Source: Arsenophonus sp045399315
Lineage (GTDB): Bacteria > Pseudomonadota > Gammaproteobacteria > Enterobacterales > Enterobacteriaceae
Direction of reading: 5' to 3'
Assembly (NCBI GenBank): GCA_045399315.1
Contig: DAYVGO010000082.1
Location: forward strand, 1-27,846
Length of the DNA: 27,846 bases
Part shown: piece after piece, positions 7,547-16,342 of the stretch
Numbering within the stretch: the first letter of the stretch is position 1
Layout of the letters: the number at the start of each line of letters is the position of its first letter
Made by a program: the position numbers and the translations under genes
Notes under the pieces: model-generated
The model's database searches: none
What the model was told of the DNA's origin: nothing
Seen by the model: the letters and a program-made list of their open reading frames with translations, nothing else

Positions 7547-8582
7547 TTCTTCCGGCAGAATGTCAATGTTTTCGACCAGTGCGACACCGCGATAATCTTC
7601 CACCACATAAGCTTCATTGACCGACTCGTAATTTTCAATCCGGTCACGCTCCGGTGTATCCTTGATTTGTCGGCGACGGGTGTCTTGCTGATAGTAAATT
7701 GATAAATTATCCAAACGGGTAATGAGCAGTGATTTATCGGGGAAAAAAGGGGCGCGAATTGCCGGTAATCCACCCAGGCGTTTTTGACTGATAATTCCAT
7801 CGGCGGCCAGCATTTCGCTGTTGACCTGTTCTTTGTTAATAATCGGAAAATATTTATCCTCTAACAGCGAACGACCACAAATAATGACCAAATCAGTATC
7901 ATCCTAATACACTTCATCAATCACCCGTTCAACGGTGTCCGTCACCAGCGCATCTAGATTTTTGTAGTCGCCTTTTTCGCCAATGCGGATGGTGTTTGAG
8001 GTGACTTTACCTTGACTATCGGTGATGTTAGCCATCACATGGGTGGGGGCATCATGACGAATTTTTTGCAATCAACCAATATTCACATCCTACAATTTGG
8101 CATTTTGGGTACGATCTGAGGTTTTTTCACGCTTGATGCCGTTAAAGCCTATCATAATGCGGTCAAGTGCCTGGCGGCGAACAATCGCATCGCGTTATAC
8201 GGCGCTGAAAATCGTTAAATTTTGCCCACATATCGAGCTTGGCATAGCTAATCGCGGTATCGAAATTGGTTTGATAGCAATAATAGTCAATCGCGCCCAG
8301 TGCAGTCGGGTCAATCGATGCACGACTTTTGCTACTGGTATCTGTAGTACCGGCCACCGTTGAGCCAATCCCGAGTCCAATCACTTGCCCTTGTTGTTCA
8401 ACCACTGGCACCAGGTTAATTTTTTGCAAAAATCCTGCGCTTTGTTGGATTTGACTCTCCAGTACCTGCGCCTTGGACGGTTCAATATTCACTTTTCCGG
8501 CAAAATCTCGCGGCGGGACGTGATAAATCTCTCCCAGGCGGCTTAAATACTGATTGAATTTAAACTTGGTTTCTTTTCTCAT
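7421..8582 (-). pseudogene. N: P2 gpN-like major capsid protein (frameshift + three nonsense codons)
   Basis: Starts MRKETKFKFNQYLSRLGEIY, the P2 gpN N-terminus; continues FLQKINLVPVVEQQGQVIG, SIDPTALGAIDYYCYQTNFD, LDMWAKFNDFQRRI. The frame slips near 8200, but translation of the next frame is clearly gpN (RDAIVRRQALDRIMIGFNG, DGSP-like region, IRIGEKGDYKNLDAL) with stops at three places where the family has Gln, Trp and Gln: AKL*DV, NIG*LQK, EVY*DDT. From 7891 the reading frame is open: VIICGRSLLEDKYFPIINKE, AADGIISQKRLGGLPAIRAP, LDNLSIYYQQDTRRRQI, YESVNEAYVVEDY. The last ~40 codons after about 7550 look like gpM, so the natural stop has been lost through a shift. No functional capsid is possible. 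Confidence 0.9.
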
Positions 8583-8592
8583 AGTCTTCTCG

Positions 8593-9419
8593 TTAGCAGT
8601 TGGTCAGGGTATCGGTATCCCGTATCCGACCCAGTGAGATAGGTCGATTCGGTGTTTCTTCTCGCGCTAGGCTGGCCGTCAATGTCGTCAGTTCAGTCTT
8701 CAGTTGCTGGTGCTTTTCCGCACTGGTATTTTTAGCGCGGTTAACTGACCACATAAGTCGGCGATTTGCTGTTTGCTCCTGACCTGTTGGGTCGCACAAT
8801 ACTCAATCGCCTGTTGAATATCGCTAAAGGTCTGTGCTTATGAATAACGCTCACGACCAAATAGGGCCTTGACTTTTTCAAGCAGATTGAGTGATGGGTT
8901 GGGGACAGCGGTGGTTTCCTCGATAAATTCGAGCAGGGTTTCCTCCCTCGGCAGCGGTAAAAACGCTATTGGGGGATAATTTACGGTCAGATAGCACACA
9001 AACCCCTTGGCCTTGACACAGTTGCAACATACTGGTGCCAAGACTGGCCGGATTATCGGTCACGGCAAGCACCACTAAATAGGCCTCACCGGTATCGGAA
9101 AAATCGGTATCAATTTCCACCGAGGTATAGATTTTTTGCCGTTGTTTGTTTAAGGCTATCAACTCGTCGGTCGGTGAAATGACGCTATAAATCCCCAGTT
9201 TGCCGGCTAACAGGCCCTCTTTGATTTCTTCCGTATAGACCGAAAGTACATCCCCAAAACAGGGCATCCAAGGGGATTTTAAATGTTCAAGGTTAATCCG
9301 TGCGTTGAAAGCGGCAGGGTCATAGTTTTTTCAATATCGGTTAGCCACACCTGCTGGACTTTACGACCATCGGTGTTGGCGCCTTCAACACAGATACGGA
9401 TCGGTTTCGTTTTTTTCAT
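8593..9419 (-). pseudogene. O: P2 gpO-like capsid scaffold/protease (multiple lesions)
   Basis: Starts MKKTKPIRICVEGANTDGRK at 9419 (family: 'FRIGVEGDTCDGR'), then VQQVWLTDIEKT. A frameshift near 9330 is followed by INLEHLKSPW, FGDVLSVYTEEIKEG, SVISPTDELIALNKQRQKIY, VEIDTDFSDTGEAYLV, LAVTDNPASLGTSMLQLC. Further shifts near 9030 and 8960, a TAA at about 8838, and another shift near 8720 lead to the last residues RDTDTLTNC, which match the gpO ending. gpO is both the internal scaffold and the maturation protease of the P2 head. Conserved order and direction just before gpN; transcription likely starts at the Ogr-box promoter near 9460. Confidence 0.85.
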
Positions 9420-9503
9420 TACACAGGCTCCCCCATGGCATCGTTCGTTGGCTTAATGGACATAGCATCAAAAACATAAGGGATAGAGACAAGGCGGGGA
9501 GAT

Positions 9504-9521
9504 TGTTTGAACCGTCAGACA
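9504..9521. promoter_or_regulatory. Ogr/Delta-type late activator box between gpO and gpP
   Basis: TGT (9504-9506), twelve bases, ACA (9519-9521): the same TGT-N12-ACA element as upstream of gpV, with similar inner bases (TTGAACCGTCAG here). Placed 85 bases before the gpO ATG on the minus strand; a start of transcription about 55 bases from the box centre would fall near 9457, close to TATG-type hexamers around 9463-9478. In P2 this intergenic region carries the divergent PO and PP late promoters. For gpP the spacing is less good (start near the ATG itself), so I assign it mainly to gpO. Confidence 0.68.
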
Positions 9522-9568
9522 AATTTTCACCCACGCAGGCCGTGGGCAATCTTCGTTATGCTACCACC

Positions 9569-11265
9569 ATGAAAAACGAAAATCCTTTTTTACGCAACCA
9601 CGCCCGACAACTGGCTTTAGAAGGCTACAGCCCCAGTCAGATTGCCCATATGTTGGGGCAAAATATCTCTACCGTGCATAGCTGGAAGCGCTGTGACTAA
9701 TGGGACGTGCAAACCGTGCAGGCTGTAAAACTGAGCCTGGAGGCTCGGCTTTGTCAGTTAATCGGTAAAGAGCACAAAGACGGTAAAGACTTTAAGGAGA
9801 TTGACCTGCTTTATCGGCAAATTGAGCGTCAGTGTCGGATTGAAAAATACCAACAAAACAGCACGGAAAGCGACCGTAATGCAAGCACTCACCATAAAAA
9901 AACAACAGCACCCAATCCGAAAGGAATGCGTTTAGTGACAGCCAGATTGAGGCACTTGGGCAACTTTTTCAGCAACGTCTTTTTGATTACCAAAAACACT
10001 GGTATCAAGTGGGATTAAATTATGCAATACGCAACATTTTAAAATCGCGCTAGATAGGCGCAACCTGGTTTTTTGCCCGTGAAGCATTGATGGATGCCTT
10101 AACCACCGGACGTAATCAGGTGTTTTTATCCGCCAGTAAAGTGCAGGCGCATGTCTTTAAGGATTGCATTATCAAACTGGCGCAAGAAGTGGATGTCGCC
10201 TTAAAAGGCGACCCCATCGTGTTAGCGAATGGCGCTACCCTTTATTTTCTCGGCACCAATGCCCGTACCACCCAAAGTTATCACGGCAATCTTTATCTAG
10301 ATGAATACTTCTGGATACCGAAATTTCAGGAATTGCGCAAAGTTGCCTCTGGCATGACCATGCAAAAAAATGGCGGCAGACCTACTTTTCAACTCCGTCG
10401 AGCCTGACCCACAGTGCTTACCCGTTCTGGTCGGGAAAACTGTTTAACCGAGGTCGGCCGAAAAAAGAACAAATTGATATCGCGGTTAGCCACAAGGCGC
10501 TTGCGAATGGTCGCTATTGTGAGGATGGCCACTGGCGACAAATCGTCACGTTAGACGATGCCATTAACGGCGGTTGTAATCTGTTTGACCATGAAGGGTT
10601 AAAGAAGCGCTACAGTCCGGATGAATATCAAAATTTGCTGATGTGTGAATTTGTTGACGATATTGCCTCGCTCTTTTCGTTTTCACTGATGCAGGCCTGT
10701 CAGGTGGATAGCTGGGAAGTCTAGGAGGATGTCAGTCCCTTGATGCTACGGCCTTATGGCCAGGGAGTTTGGATAGGTTATGACCCTGCCAAAGGCTCAC
10801 AGCACGGTGACAGTGCCGGTTGTGTCGTCATTGCCCCACCCAAAACACCAGGCGGGAAATTTCGCATCCTGGAGCACTTTCAATGGTGCGAGCTGGATTT
10901 TCGCGCCCAGGCGGCGGCTATCCAACAACTCACCACTCGTTATCAGGTCGACTATATCGGGCTGGATGCGACCGGTATCGGCCACGGCGTACTGCAATAT
11001 GTGCGCGATTTTTTCCCGCAGGTGAAAGAACTTATCTATAACCCGGCGCTGAAAAATGCATTGGTGTTAAAAGCCTATGATGTCATCAGCCATCACCGGC
11101 TGGAATACGACGCCGGTGCACAGGATATTACCCGTGCTTTATGGCCATCCGACGCGCAACAATCGCCAGCCACGCCGATTTAGCCTGGGAGACGATGCAC
11201 GCGCTGTACCATGAACCGTTAATCGGCGATGGCCAGAACACAAAACCATTATCGAGCGATTTTAA
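9569..11265 (+). pseudogene. P: P2 gpP-like terminase ATPase large subunit (many lesions)
   Basis: N-terminal helix-turn-helix: ALEGYSPSQIAHMLGQNIST, VHSWKR, then a TAA (9698-9700) in place of a codon before WDVQT. DFKEIDLLYRQIERQCR follows, then a frameshift near 9900. In the next frame AFSDSQIEALGQLFQQRLF and LKSR*IGATWFFAREALMDA appear: a TAG replaces the Gln of the Walker-type 'KSRQIGATW'. QVFLSASKVQAHVFKD, DPIVLANGATLYFLGTNART and SYHGNLYLDEYFWIP (Walker B) are intact. A shift near 10375, a stop after CQVDSWEV, the nuclease domain WIGYDPAKGSQHG and FRILEHFQW with LDATGIGHGV, a shift near 11140 and a last slip near 11245 complete it. The true stop TAA is 11263-11265, one base before the gpQ ATG. 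Packages DNA into capsids in intact phage. Confidence 0.92.
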
Positions 11266-11266
11266 T

Positions 11267-12290
11267 ATGCGAAAAACGAAAAAGCGCACTCTCAACGCCC
11301 CCAAAAACCGGTCGGTAGACGCCTTTATCTTTGGTGACCCGGTGCGGGTACTTGACAGGCACGAAATTTTTGATTATCTGGAATGTTCACTTATCGACAA
11401 TTACTACGAGCCGCCGATGAGTTTTGAAGGCTTATCGCGTATTTTTCGAGCAGCCGCCCATCATAGCAGCGCCATTTATGTCAAACACAATATTTTAAGC
11501 AGCACCTTTGTGCCACACAAATTGCTAAGACGTCAGGACCTTGATCGCTTTGCGCTGGATTTTCTGATTTTTGGCAATGCGTATCTGGAACGGTGAAAAA
11601 ATGGCTTAAATAAAACGATTGCGCTGAAATCCATCCCCGCTAAACTCACCCGGCGCGGTGAGGATTTAGCCACTTATTGCCTCTTGCACACGGGTTTTGA
11701 CGCTATTCCTTTTATCTTTCCACGGGGTCACGTTTTTCATCTATTAGAGCCGGATATTAATCAGGAAATCTACGGCTTGCCGGAATATCTGGTCGCCATG
11801 ACCGTCATTTTACTTAACGAATCGGCAACGCTTTTTCACCGTAAGTATTATCTGAATGGCTCCCATGCCGACTATATCCTCTATATCAGTGATGCAGCGC
11901 AAAATTTGCAGGATATTAATAACATCCGCGAACAGCTAAAAAGCAGTAAAGGGTTGGAGAACTTTCGCAATCTGTTTTTGTATGCGCCAAAAGGCAAAAA
12001 AGATAGCATCCAAACCATTCCATTATCCGAAGCGGTCGCTAAAGATGAATTTTTGAATATCAAAAATGTCAGTCGCGACGATATGTTAGCCGCCCACCGC
12101 GTGCCACCGCAATTAATGGGCATTATGCCGCAAAACGTCGGGGGGATTTGGCGATGTAGAGAAAGCCGCCAATGTGTTTATTTGCAATGAACTGCATCCG
12201 TTACAACGTAAAATGCAGCAACTTAATGAATGGCTCGGCGATGAGGTGATTCAATTTTTCCCTTACGCCCTAAACCGCGAAGAAAATTAA
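11267..12290 (+). pseudogene. Q: P2 gpQ-like portal protein (nonsense + frameshift)
   Basis: Begins MRKTKKRTLNAPKNRSVDAF, then FGDPVRVLDRHEIFDYLEC, YYEPPMSFEGLSRIFRAAAH, DFLIFGNAYLER, followed by TGA (11594-11596) where the family continues. The same frame resumes with IALKSIPAKLTRRGEDLATY, HVFHLLEPDINQEIYGLPEY, LLNESATLFHRKYYLNGSHA, DEFLNIKNVSRDDMLAAHRV and ends VGG; a G6 run (12140-12145, five expected) shifts the frame and FGDVEKAANVFICNELHPLQ to REEN complete the family. The portal forms the dodecameric channel for packaging. The stop is only three bases from the converging Rpn gene stop; no cos sequence is evident here. Confidence 0.92.
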
Positions 12291-12293
12291 CGC

Positions 12294-12503
12294 TTAATCT
12301 TTGAGCAAGGTTTTTAGCTGCGCTTCAGAAAGCCCTGTTGATTGCTGAATGATTTTTTCATCCACCCCATTTTTCAGCAGTTGACGGGCGATTTCGTGTT
12401 TTTCTTCAAGTATTTTTTGCATTCCTTCTTGAAGGCCTTTAATTTTCCCTTTTTGTAACCCTTTTTGGATTCCGATCTCTTCAATTTGTTGAGCAATAGT
12501 CAT
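12294..12503 (-). CDS. Putative RpnS: intragenic C-terminal antitoxin of the rpn gene
   Basis: 69 residues in the same frame as the Rpn gene, starting MTIAQQIEEIGIQKGLQKGK and ending TGLSEAQLKTLLKD. The internal ATG (12501-12503) is preceded by AAGGAG five bases upstream, a near-perfect ribosome-binding site and clearly stronger than the one before the full-length start. This is the arrangement described for E. coli Rpn genes, in which a short protein from the 3' end (RpnS) blocks the toxicity of the long nuclease (RpnL). The ORF is intact although RpnL is truncated upstream by a nonsense codon. Expression is an inference; no internal promoter was identified with confidence. Confidence 0.6.
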   Translation of the reverse strand: MTIAQQIEEIGIQKGLQKGKIKGLQEGMQKILEEKHEIARQLLKNGVDEKIIQQSTGLSEAQLKTLLKD

Positions 12504-13232
12504 AAGTGCTCCTTCGTGTTTCTCTGATTGTTTAGCTATCTCAGTGATAAATTCCATTGGCTTTTTAGCGTTACCTTCTTGGATAAGATAGTTGAACAGG
12601 GTGATCACCTGATTATCCGTATAATAATTATACGAAAATAAAGTGACAATTTCATTTAGTAACTCTGATATGTCACGCCGACGAATATGCTTTTGTATTA
12701 AGGTTAATAAAGCGATCCGCCTATGTTGCATAATTTCACCGTCTTCAAGTGTTGTCACATCGATTAACTTAAACGGTTTGGTATAAATTTTTTCTGCAAT
12801 ATCTCTGCCACTAAAACAATCCAGCCAATCCGTACTGTAGGGATAAGGGCTTTTCTCACCGCAATAAAACAGGATAGGAAAGACCTGAGGCAAGTCTTTG
12901 TGGCCAGCCTCTAAGTGTTTTTGCATGGCTGCCATACTATAGCACATCAATCACCATGCCATCAATTTATCCGGTGTAGATTGGTGCTCTATCAACAGAT
13001 AAATATAGCCTTGCCCTTTTTTTGTATTTACTGAATAGAGAATATCACTCTGGTAATTTTTCATCTCACTATCGACAAATGAGCTAGATTCCACTTTGAG
13101 GTTATTTAAATCACACATTGACTTCATTTCATCCGGTAGCCAGATATCGAAGAAGTCTTTAGCCGTCTCTTTTTCACTTAAAAACTGCTTAAAAACCGAA
13201 TCATGGGGTGTTGGTGTGAATTTTTTAGTCAT
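12294..13232 (-). pseudogene. rpn: Rpn-family PD-(D/E)XK nuclease (RpnL), single nonsense codon
   Basis: Full-length Rpn (recombination-promoting nuclease/'YhgA-like transposase') of ~312 codons in one frame. N-terminal nuclease: FTPTPHDSVFKQFLSEKETA, WLPDEM, YQSDILYSV (Asp) and YIYLLIEHQSTPDK (Glu-x-Gln). A TGA at 12951-12953 replaces the Arg of the usual 'MAWRLMRYS' block; the frame then continues LMCYSMAAMQKHLEAGHKDL, PQVFPILFYCGEKSPYPYS and a helical, Lys/Gln-rich C-terminus. Family knowledge: Rpn proteins are DNA endonucleases that are toxic and can act in phage defence, with an internal start producing a short C-terminal antitoxin; see 12294-12503. Without readthrough only a 93-residue fragment bearing the Asp and Glu-x-Gln motifs is made. 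Ends tail-to-tail with gpQ. Confidence 0.88.
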
Positions 13233-13313
13233 TTTTTATCGTTCTCACCACTTAAAAGCAACCAAAGGTTCATTAATTTTATTTATGGAGATAACTGCAA
13301 TTTGTAATAATCA

Positions 13314-13748
13314 TTAGCTCAACGCTTCAAATATCATTTCCATCGTATACCCCTTGTATTGAAGATACCTGATTTGTTTATTTTTTTCCTTTGAGTCGCT
13401 CTGTAAAGTTTCGCCAAATTTCCTAACTCTGGCTTCTTTAGCTAACACATACCAGTCAATATTACCTTTCTCAACTTCTTGCTCTGTTAGTGTTTGTGGA
13501 AACCTTTTTTGTCGAATTTCTTGTTTTATACGCGTGGGGCCATGTGATTTTTTGATATGTTTGTTAAAAAGATAGGTGATAAATTCTGCATCATTGAGAT
13601 AATTGTTATCTGTCAGACGATGCAAAACGTGTTCTACATCTCCTATTTTTTCGGCTAGTTTGGCTAACTGTCTCTTCATATTGCCAGATGAGTAATTCTT
13701 TTTTACCAGCAGAGATACCGCATAATCATACAATTCCTGTTTGGTCAT
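13314..13748 (-). CDS. recX: RecX-family regulatory protein, not linked to recA
   Basis: 144 residues from the ATG at 13748, chosen over one 21 bases upstream because AAAGGA lies about seven bases before it and because it overlaps the stop of the gene before it (ATGA). RecX family features: an N-terminal three-helix module (DYAVSLLVKKNYSSGNMKRQ), LTDNNYLNDAEFITYLFNKH, KSHGPTRIKQEIRQK, IDWYVLAKEARVRKFGE and KQIRYLQYKGYTMEMIFEAL. The order corresponds to the three helical modules of E. coli RecX (166 residues), which binds the RecA filament and limits recombination and SOS. No recA is nearby; it sits in phage cargo after a DUF6880-like gene, so it is probably a mobile paralogue acting on host RecA. 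Intact. Confidence 0.85.
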   Translation of the reverse strand: MTKQELYDYAVSLLVKKNYSSGNMKRQLAKLAEKIGDVEHVLHRLTDNNYLNDAEFITYLFNKHIKKSHGPTRIKQEIRQKRFPQTLTEQEVEKGNIDWYVLAKEARVRKFGETLQSDSKEKNKQIRYLQYKGYTMEMIFEALS

Positions 13749-15144
13749 GGCAGGTTCCTTTGGTAGCAAATCCCTTTTTTCCCCACAGCTAGACCCTTAA
13801 TTTTTTCTTCCATCAATGGCCAGAGGGAGGTTTTTCGTTTATGTTTTTCGTAGAGAGTCGTAAGGTAGGCCACTGTTCCCGGGAACTACAGACTTTCTTC
13901 CAGACCTTTGCTGTAATCGATAGCTTTTTTCATGTCTGATGCGGCATAGCTGTAATATTTACTTTTCGCTTGATCAATAGCGTCCTCGACCAGAAAACAG
14001 CGTAATAGCGTAGTAGAAGGGCATAGCCATGTTTATACAGCGTACTGGATAATGTTCGGATGAATGAGTTTGTGAGATGGACAAGGGAATTGGCTAGTTT
14101 TTCTTTTGGCGTGGCTGTAATACATTCGTCGATTAAATCAAATCGCTCTATATCTGAGGCAAAAGAGATATACTGCTCAAGCACTTTCTCTTTTGCAATG
14201 CTCAGGAAGTGCTGAATATTATCGTTTTCTTCCCTACTGGCCTTTGTATATAATCGATAAAAACGGGTCTCACATCGCAAAAAAAGGCATCAATAGCTTT
14301 TCCTTTCGCTTCCTCATTTTTACCATCTTCAATCAGTGCAGTAATTAATAATTCATTCCATGTAGTTTCATCTACGTATCGTTTATCGCTTTGCTTCTCC
14401 ATGCCTAATAATAATTCAACGGATTCATCAGCTCTTATCTCTTCTATCAATAATCTTACATAATCAAAATAGTGTTCAGAATGACAGAAATCACTTTTTT
14501 GAAATGTTATTGTCAGAAAATCGATATCTCTTATTAATATACTGATATCTAATGCTTCCCATGGATGTTTTTTTTGATAATACATATCCCGAATTGTGCG
14601 TAAAACATCTGTACTTAAGTAAGGTGCGGTATTTTTTGAAAATCTTAACGCCAAAATAAAGTTCATTCGCAACAAAATCAAAAACCTTATTGGCAATGAA
14701 AAATGGGTCACTATTTTTTTGAGCTACCACTGATTTCATCCACACATCCAGCAGAACAGAGTAGTAGTCCATCCAGCTTCAGCTAGATGAGTCTGTATTC
14801 TCACTAAATTTATCAAACTCAAGCATGATTTTTGCACTCAAGCTTTCTACCTGTTCTGGGAGTGTGTCCGCTACCTTCTCAAGTGGTTGTGCAATCCTGC
14901 GTGTCAGCTCATCATAAAGCGCATCCGCTTCGTAGTAATCATAAAAGTGTTTACTTTTATTTTGTCGGTTATACTCTTTTTCGACGCTTTTGAGTATTTC
15001 CTGATCAGATAATAAATACCCGTTTACCAGTGCAGCTTTGGCCTGTTCATTATCCTGTATAATGTAATGGATCACGTTTAATAAATCTTCATGAATCATA
15101 CCATTTAATAATTCATTTTGTTTTTTATTAAGTTTGGTTGCCAT
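13745..15144 (-). pseudogene. DUF6880-like protein, coupled to recX (broken)
   Basis: About 465 codons once the pieces are joined. First part 15144-14779 (MATKLNKKQNELLNGMIHED, KHFYDYYEADALYDELT) ends at a TGA and continues in the same frame at 14772 with WMDYYSVLLDVWMKSVVAQK. A frameshift near 14650 leads to LSTDVLRTIRDMYYQKKHPW and DFCHSEHYFDYVRLLIEEIR, another near 14270 to FYRLYTKASREENDNIQHF, another near 13995 to LVEDAIDQAKSKYYSYAASD, then a TAG and AYLTTLYEKHKRKTSLWPLM. The ending (Ala-rich 'YSYAAxDM' helix, 'YxKHxRKxSLW') resembles the C-terminus of DUF6880 proteins, which is why I use that name; the function is unknown. Its stop overlaps the recX ATG, so the two were one operon. A GGAGGG lies just before the start. 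Confidence 0.6.
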
Positions 15145-15414
15145 ATTCCCTCCATGAACACTTTTTTAAAAGAAAGAACGAATACGTTATTCGCAATAAC
15201 TAAACTCCAGTATCATAATAAATAGCTTCCACTTTTCGTTCACAACAAAATCGGTTGGCTGCTGTCGAAAACGGCTCTCTCAGTAGCTCTTATGTATAAC
15301 AAAAAATAAACTAAGTAGCACAAAATGATTTAGAATTTCATCTCCTTTGATAATTTGCTATAAATATTTTATGTTTTTATGAATAGGGGGCCAATTAACA
15401 CAGAACAAGAAAAA

Positions 15415-15749
15415 TTAGAACCATTTAGTTTCTGATTTCCAGCCCTTCTGATTCATGCAATGATAAAAAAACTGCCGACGGCTATCTTTTTTAACATCAA
15501 TAACATAACTATCTGTCTCCGGTATTAATACCGTTTGATATTTTTCATTTTTTTGCCAAATTTCATGACGCTTAACATTAGTTCTTTGCGCTACTTCATT
15601 TTTTACAGGGAATTTATTCTCCGACTGTTTTTCGCAAAAGCTTTTTGCGAGAGAAAAATCTTCAGCATTGAGGTTCATCCTTAATCCATTGGCTCGAACA
15701 ACCAGAGATGAGTGTTGCTAAATACTATAGCTGTTAATACGATCTTCAT
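15415..15749 (-). pseudogene. Small outer-membrane lipoprotein (two frameshifts)
   Basis: A start at 15749 with an AAGGA site gives MKIVLTAIV; skipping one T near 15720 continues LATLISGCSSQWIKD, a classical lipoprotein signal with lipobox L-I-S-G-C. A second slip near 15680 joins LNAEDFSLAKSFCEKQ and the open frame down to 15415 (FFYHCMNQKGWK, four to five Cys including C near the end). The pattern 'signal-Cys-...-FC...-FYxCM..KGW' is that of small phage/plasmid lipoproteins of unknown role. The ATG overlaps the stop of the ORF at 15746-16003. The 87-codon frame at the 3' side could in theory be made alone from an internal ATG at 15678, but would lack the signal. Confidence 0.6.
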
Positions 15750-16003
15750 ATTAATTCCTTACTTTCAATAGATGATTTTGCAAATTTTGATGAGAGTTTA
15801 TCAAAAAACATGAAAAACCGCAGTGGTAGCCCCGCCGCACCTGCCCACTCAATGTGTCGTTTTTTTTTTTTTGCACTTGCAAGCCTAGCCTTAAACCACT
15901 CCCCGTATAGTCTTTCCCGTGATTTCAAGTGAGCAAAATTTTGTGCAAATTTGTGCAAATCCATGCACTTATTTTTTATAAAAAATAAAGACCTTAAAAA
16001 CAA
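15746..16003 (-). CDS. Small basic protein of unknown function (doubtful)
   Basis: 85 codons from a TTG preceded by GAGG at a good distance, or 72 from an internal ATG near 15964. Contains RERLYGEWFKARLAS, KKKKRHIEWAGAAGLPLR and a hydrophobic FFMFFDKL. A T13 run (15860-15872) encodes the Lys stretch and is a probable slip site. It fills an otherwise empty interval and its stop overlaps the lipoprotein ATG (ATGA), both in favour; there is no clear family and codon use is ordinary AT-rich, so it may be chance. Confidence 0.3.
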   Translation of the reverse strand: MFLRSLFFIKNKCMDLHKFAQNFAHLKSRERLYGEWFKARLASAKKKKRHIEWAGAAGLPLRFFMFFDKLSSKFAKSSIESKELI

Positions 16004-16069
16004 AAGAAAAGCCTCGTTAGAATTTAATATTTTAACAAATAATTAACTTAATTTTACCCAAAGAAAGGT

Positions 16070-16342
16070 GGGTATGCGTCGGAAAACGGTTACAACAGTT
16101 ACAATGAGGAAAAAAAGCACTTAACTCTTTAATTAAAATACTACTTTTTTGTAACCTTTAAACGGTTACAGGGGGGTTACAAAACAGAATAAAAAAGTTA
16201 TATTATTATAAATCAATAAGTTATGTTTTCAATTTTAAACGTTTTGTAACCATTTTAAATTTTAAAAATATATAATATTATTAATTGATTATAATAGTTT
16301 TTTATTTTTGTAACCATTGTAACCGTTTTCCGACACATACCC
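16070..16342. repeat. Nested inverted repeat with GTTACA iterons (candidate replication origin)
   Basis: Outer arms 16070-16096 and 16316-16342 are inverted copies with 26 of 27 positions matching (GGGTATG..GTCGGAAAACGG then TTACAA). Inner arms 16175-16185 (GGTTACAAAAC) and 16241-16251 are a perfect 11-bp inverted pair around nearly the same centre (16206 versus 16213). A third hairpin, TGTAACC/GGTTACA, lies at 16150-16170. In all, about seven copies of GGTTACA/TGTAACC occur in 270 bases of very AT-rich DNA. This is what initiator-bound origins look like (iterons plus AT-rich unwinding region); P4-type primase-helicases bind such repeats at ori and crr. No gene is found inside. The link to the primase at 18600-21136 is inference. 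Confidence 0.7.

Noticed and set aside
7480..7800. Second leftward ORF within the gpN 3' part
   Set aside because: Overlaps in another frame the region where gpN homology is continuous; no start signal.
10780..11041. Several overlapping ORFs on both strands within gpP nuclease domain
   Set aside because: Shadows of the gpP frame that carries the WIGYDPAKG and LDATGIG motifs.
12231..12300. A cos site expected next to gpQ
   Set aside because: Only three bases separate the gpQ and rpn stops, and no P2-like cos sequence was recognised in the flanking region; I cannot claim one.
12294..13232. Rpn gene as an insertion sequence
   Set aside because: The family was once called transposase, but there are no terminal inverted repeats or target duplications and it is a nuclease family.
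15860..15872. T13 run as a programmed slippage site
   Set aside because: No gene pair around it needs a shift at this point and the ORF containing it is itself doubtful; better seen as a simple homopolymer.
16070..16342. CRISPR array or transposon ends
   Set aside because: Repeats are inverted and few, spacing is irregular, there is no transposase inside and no target duplication was seen.
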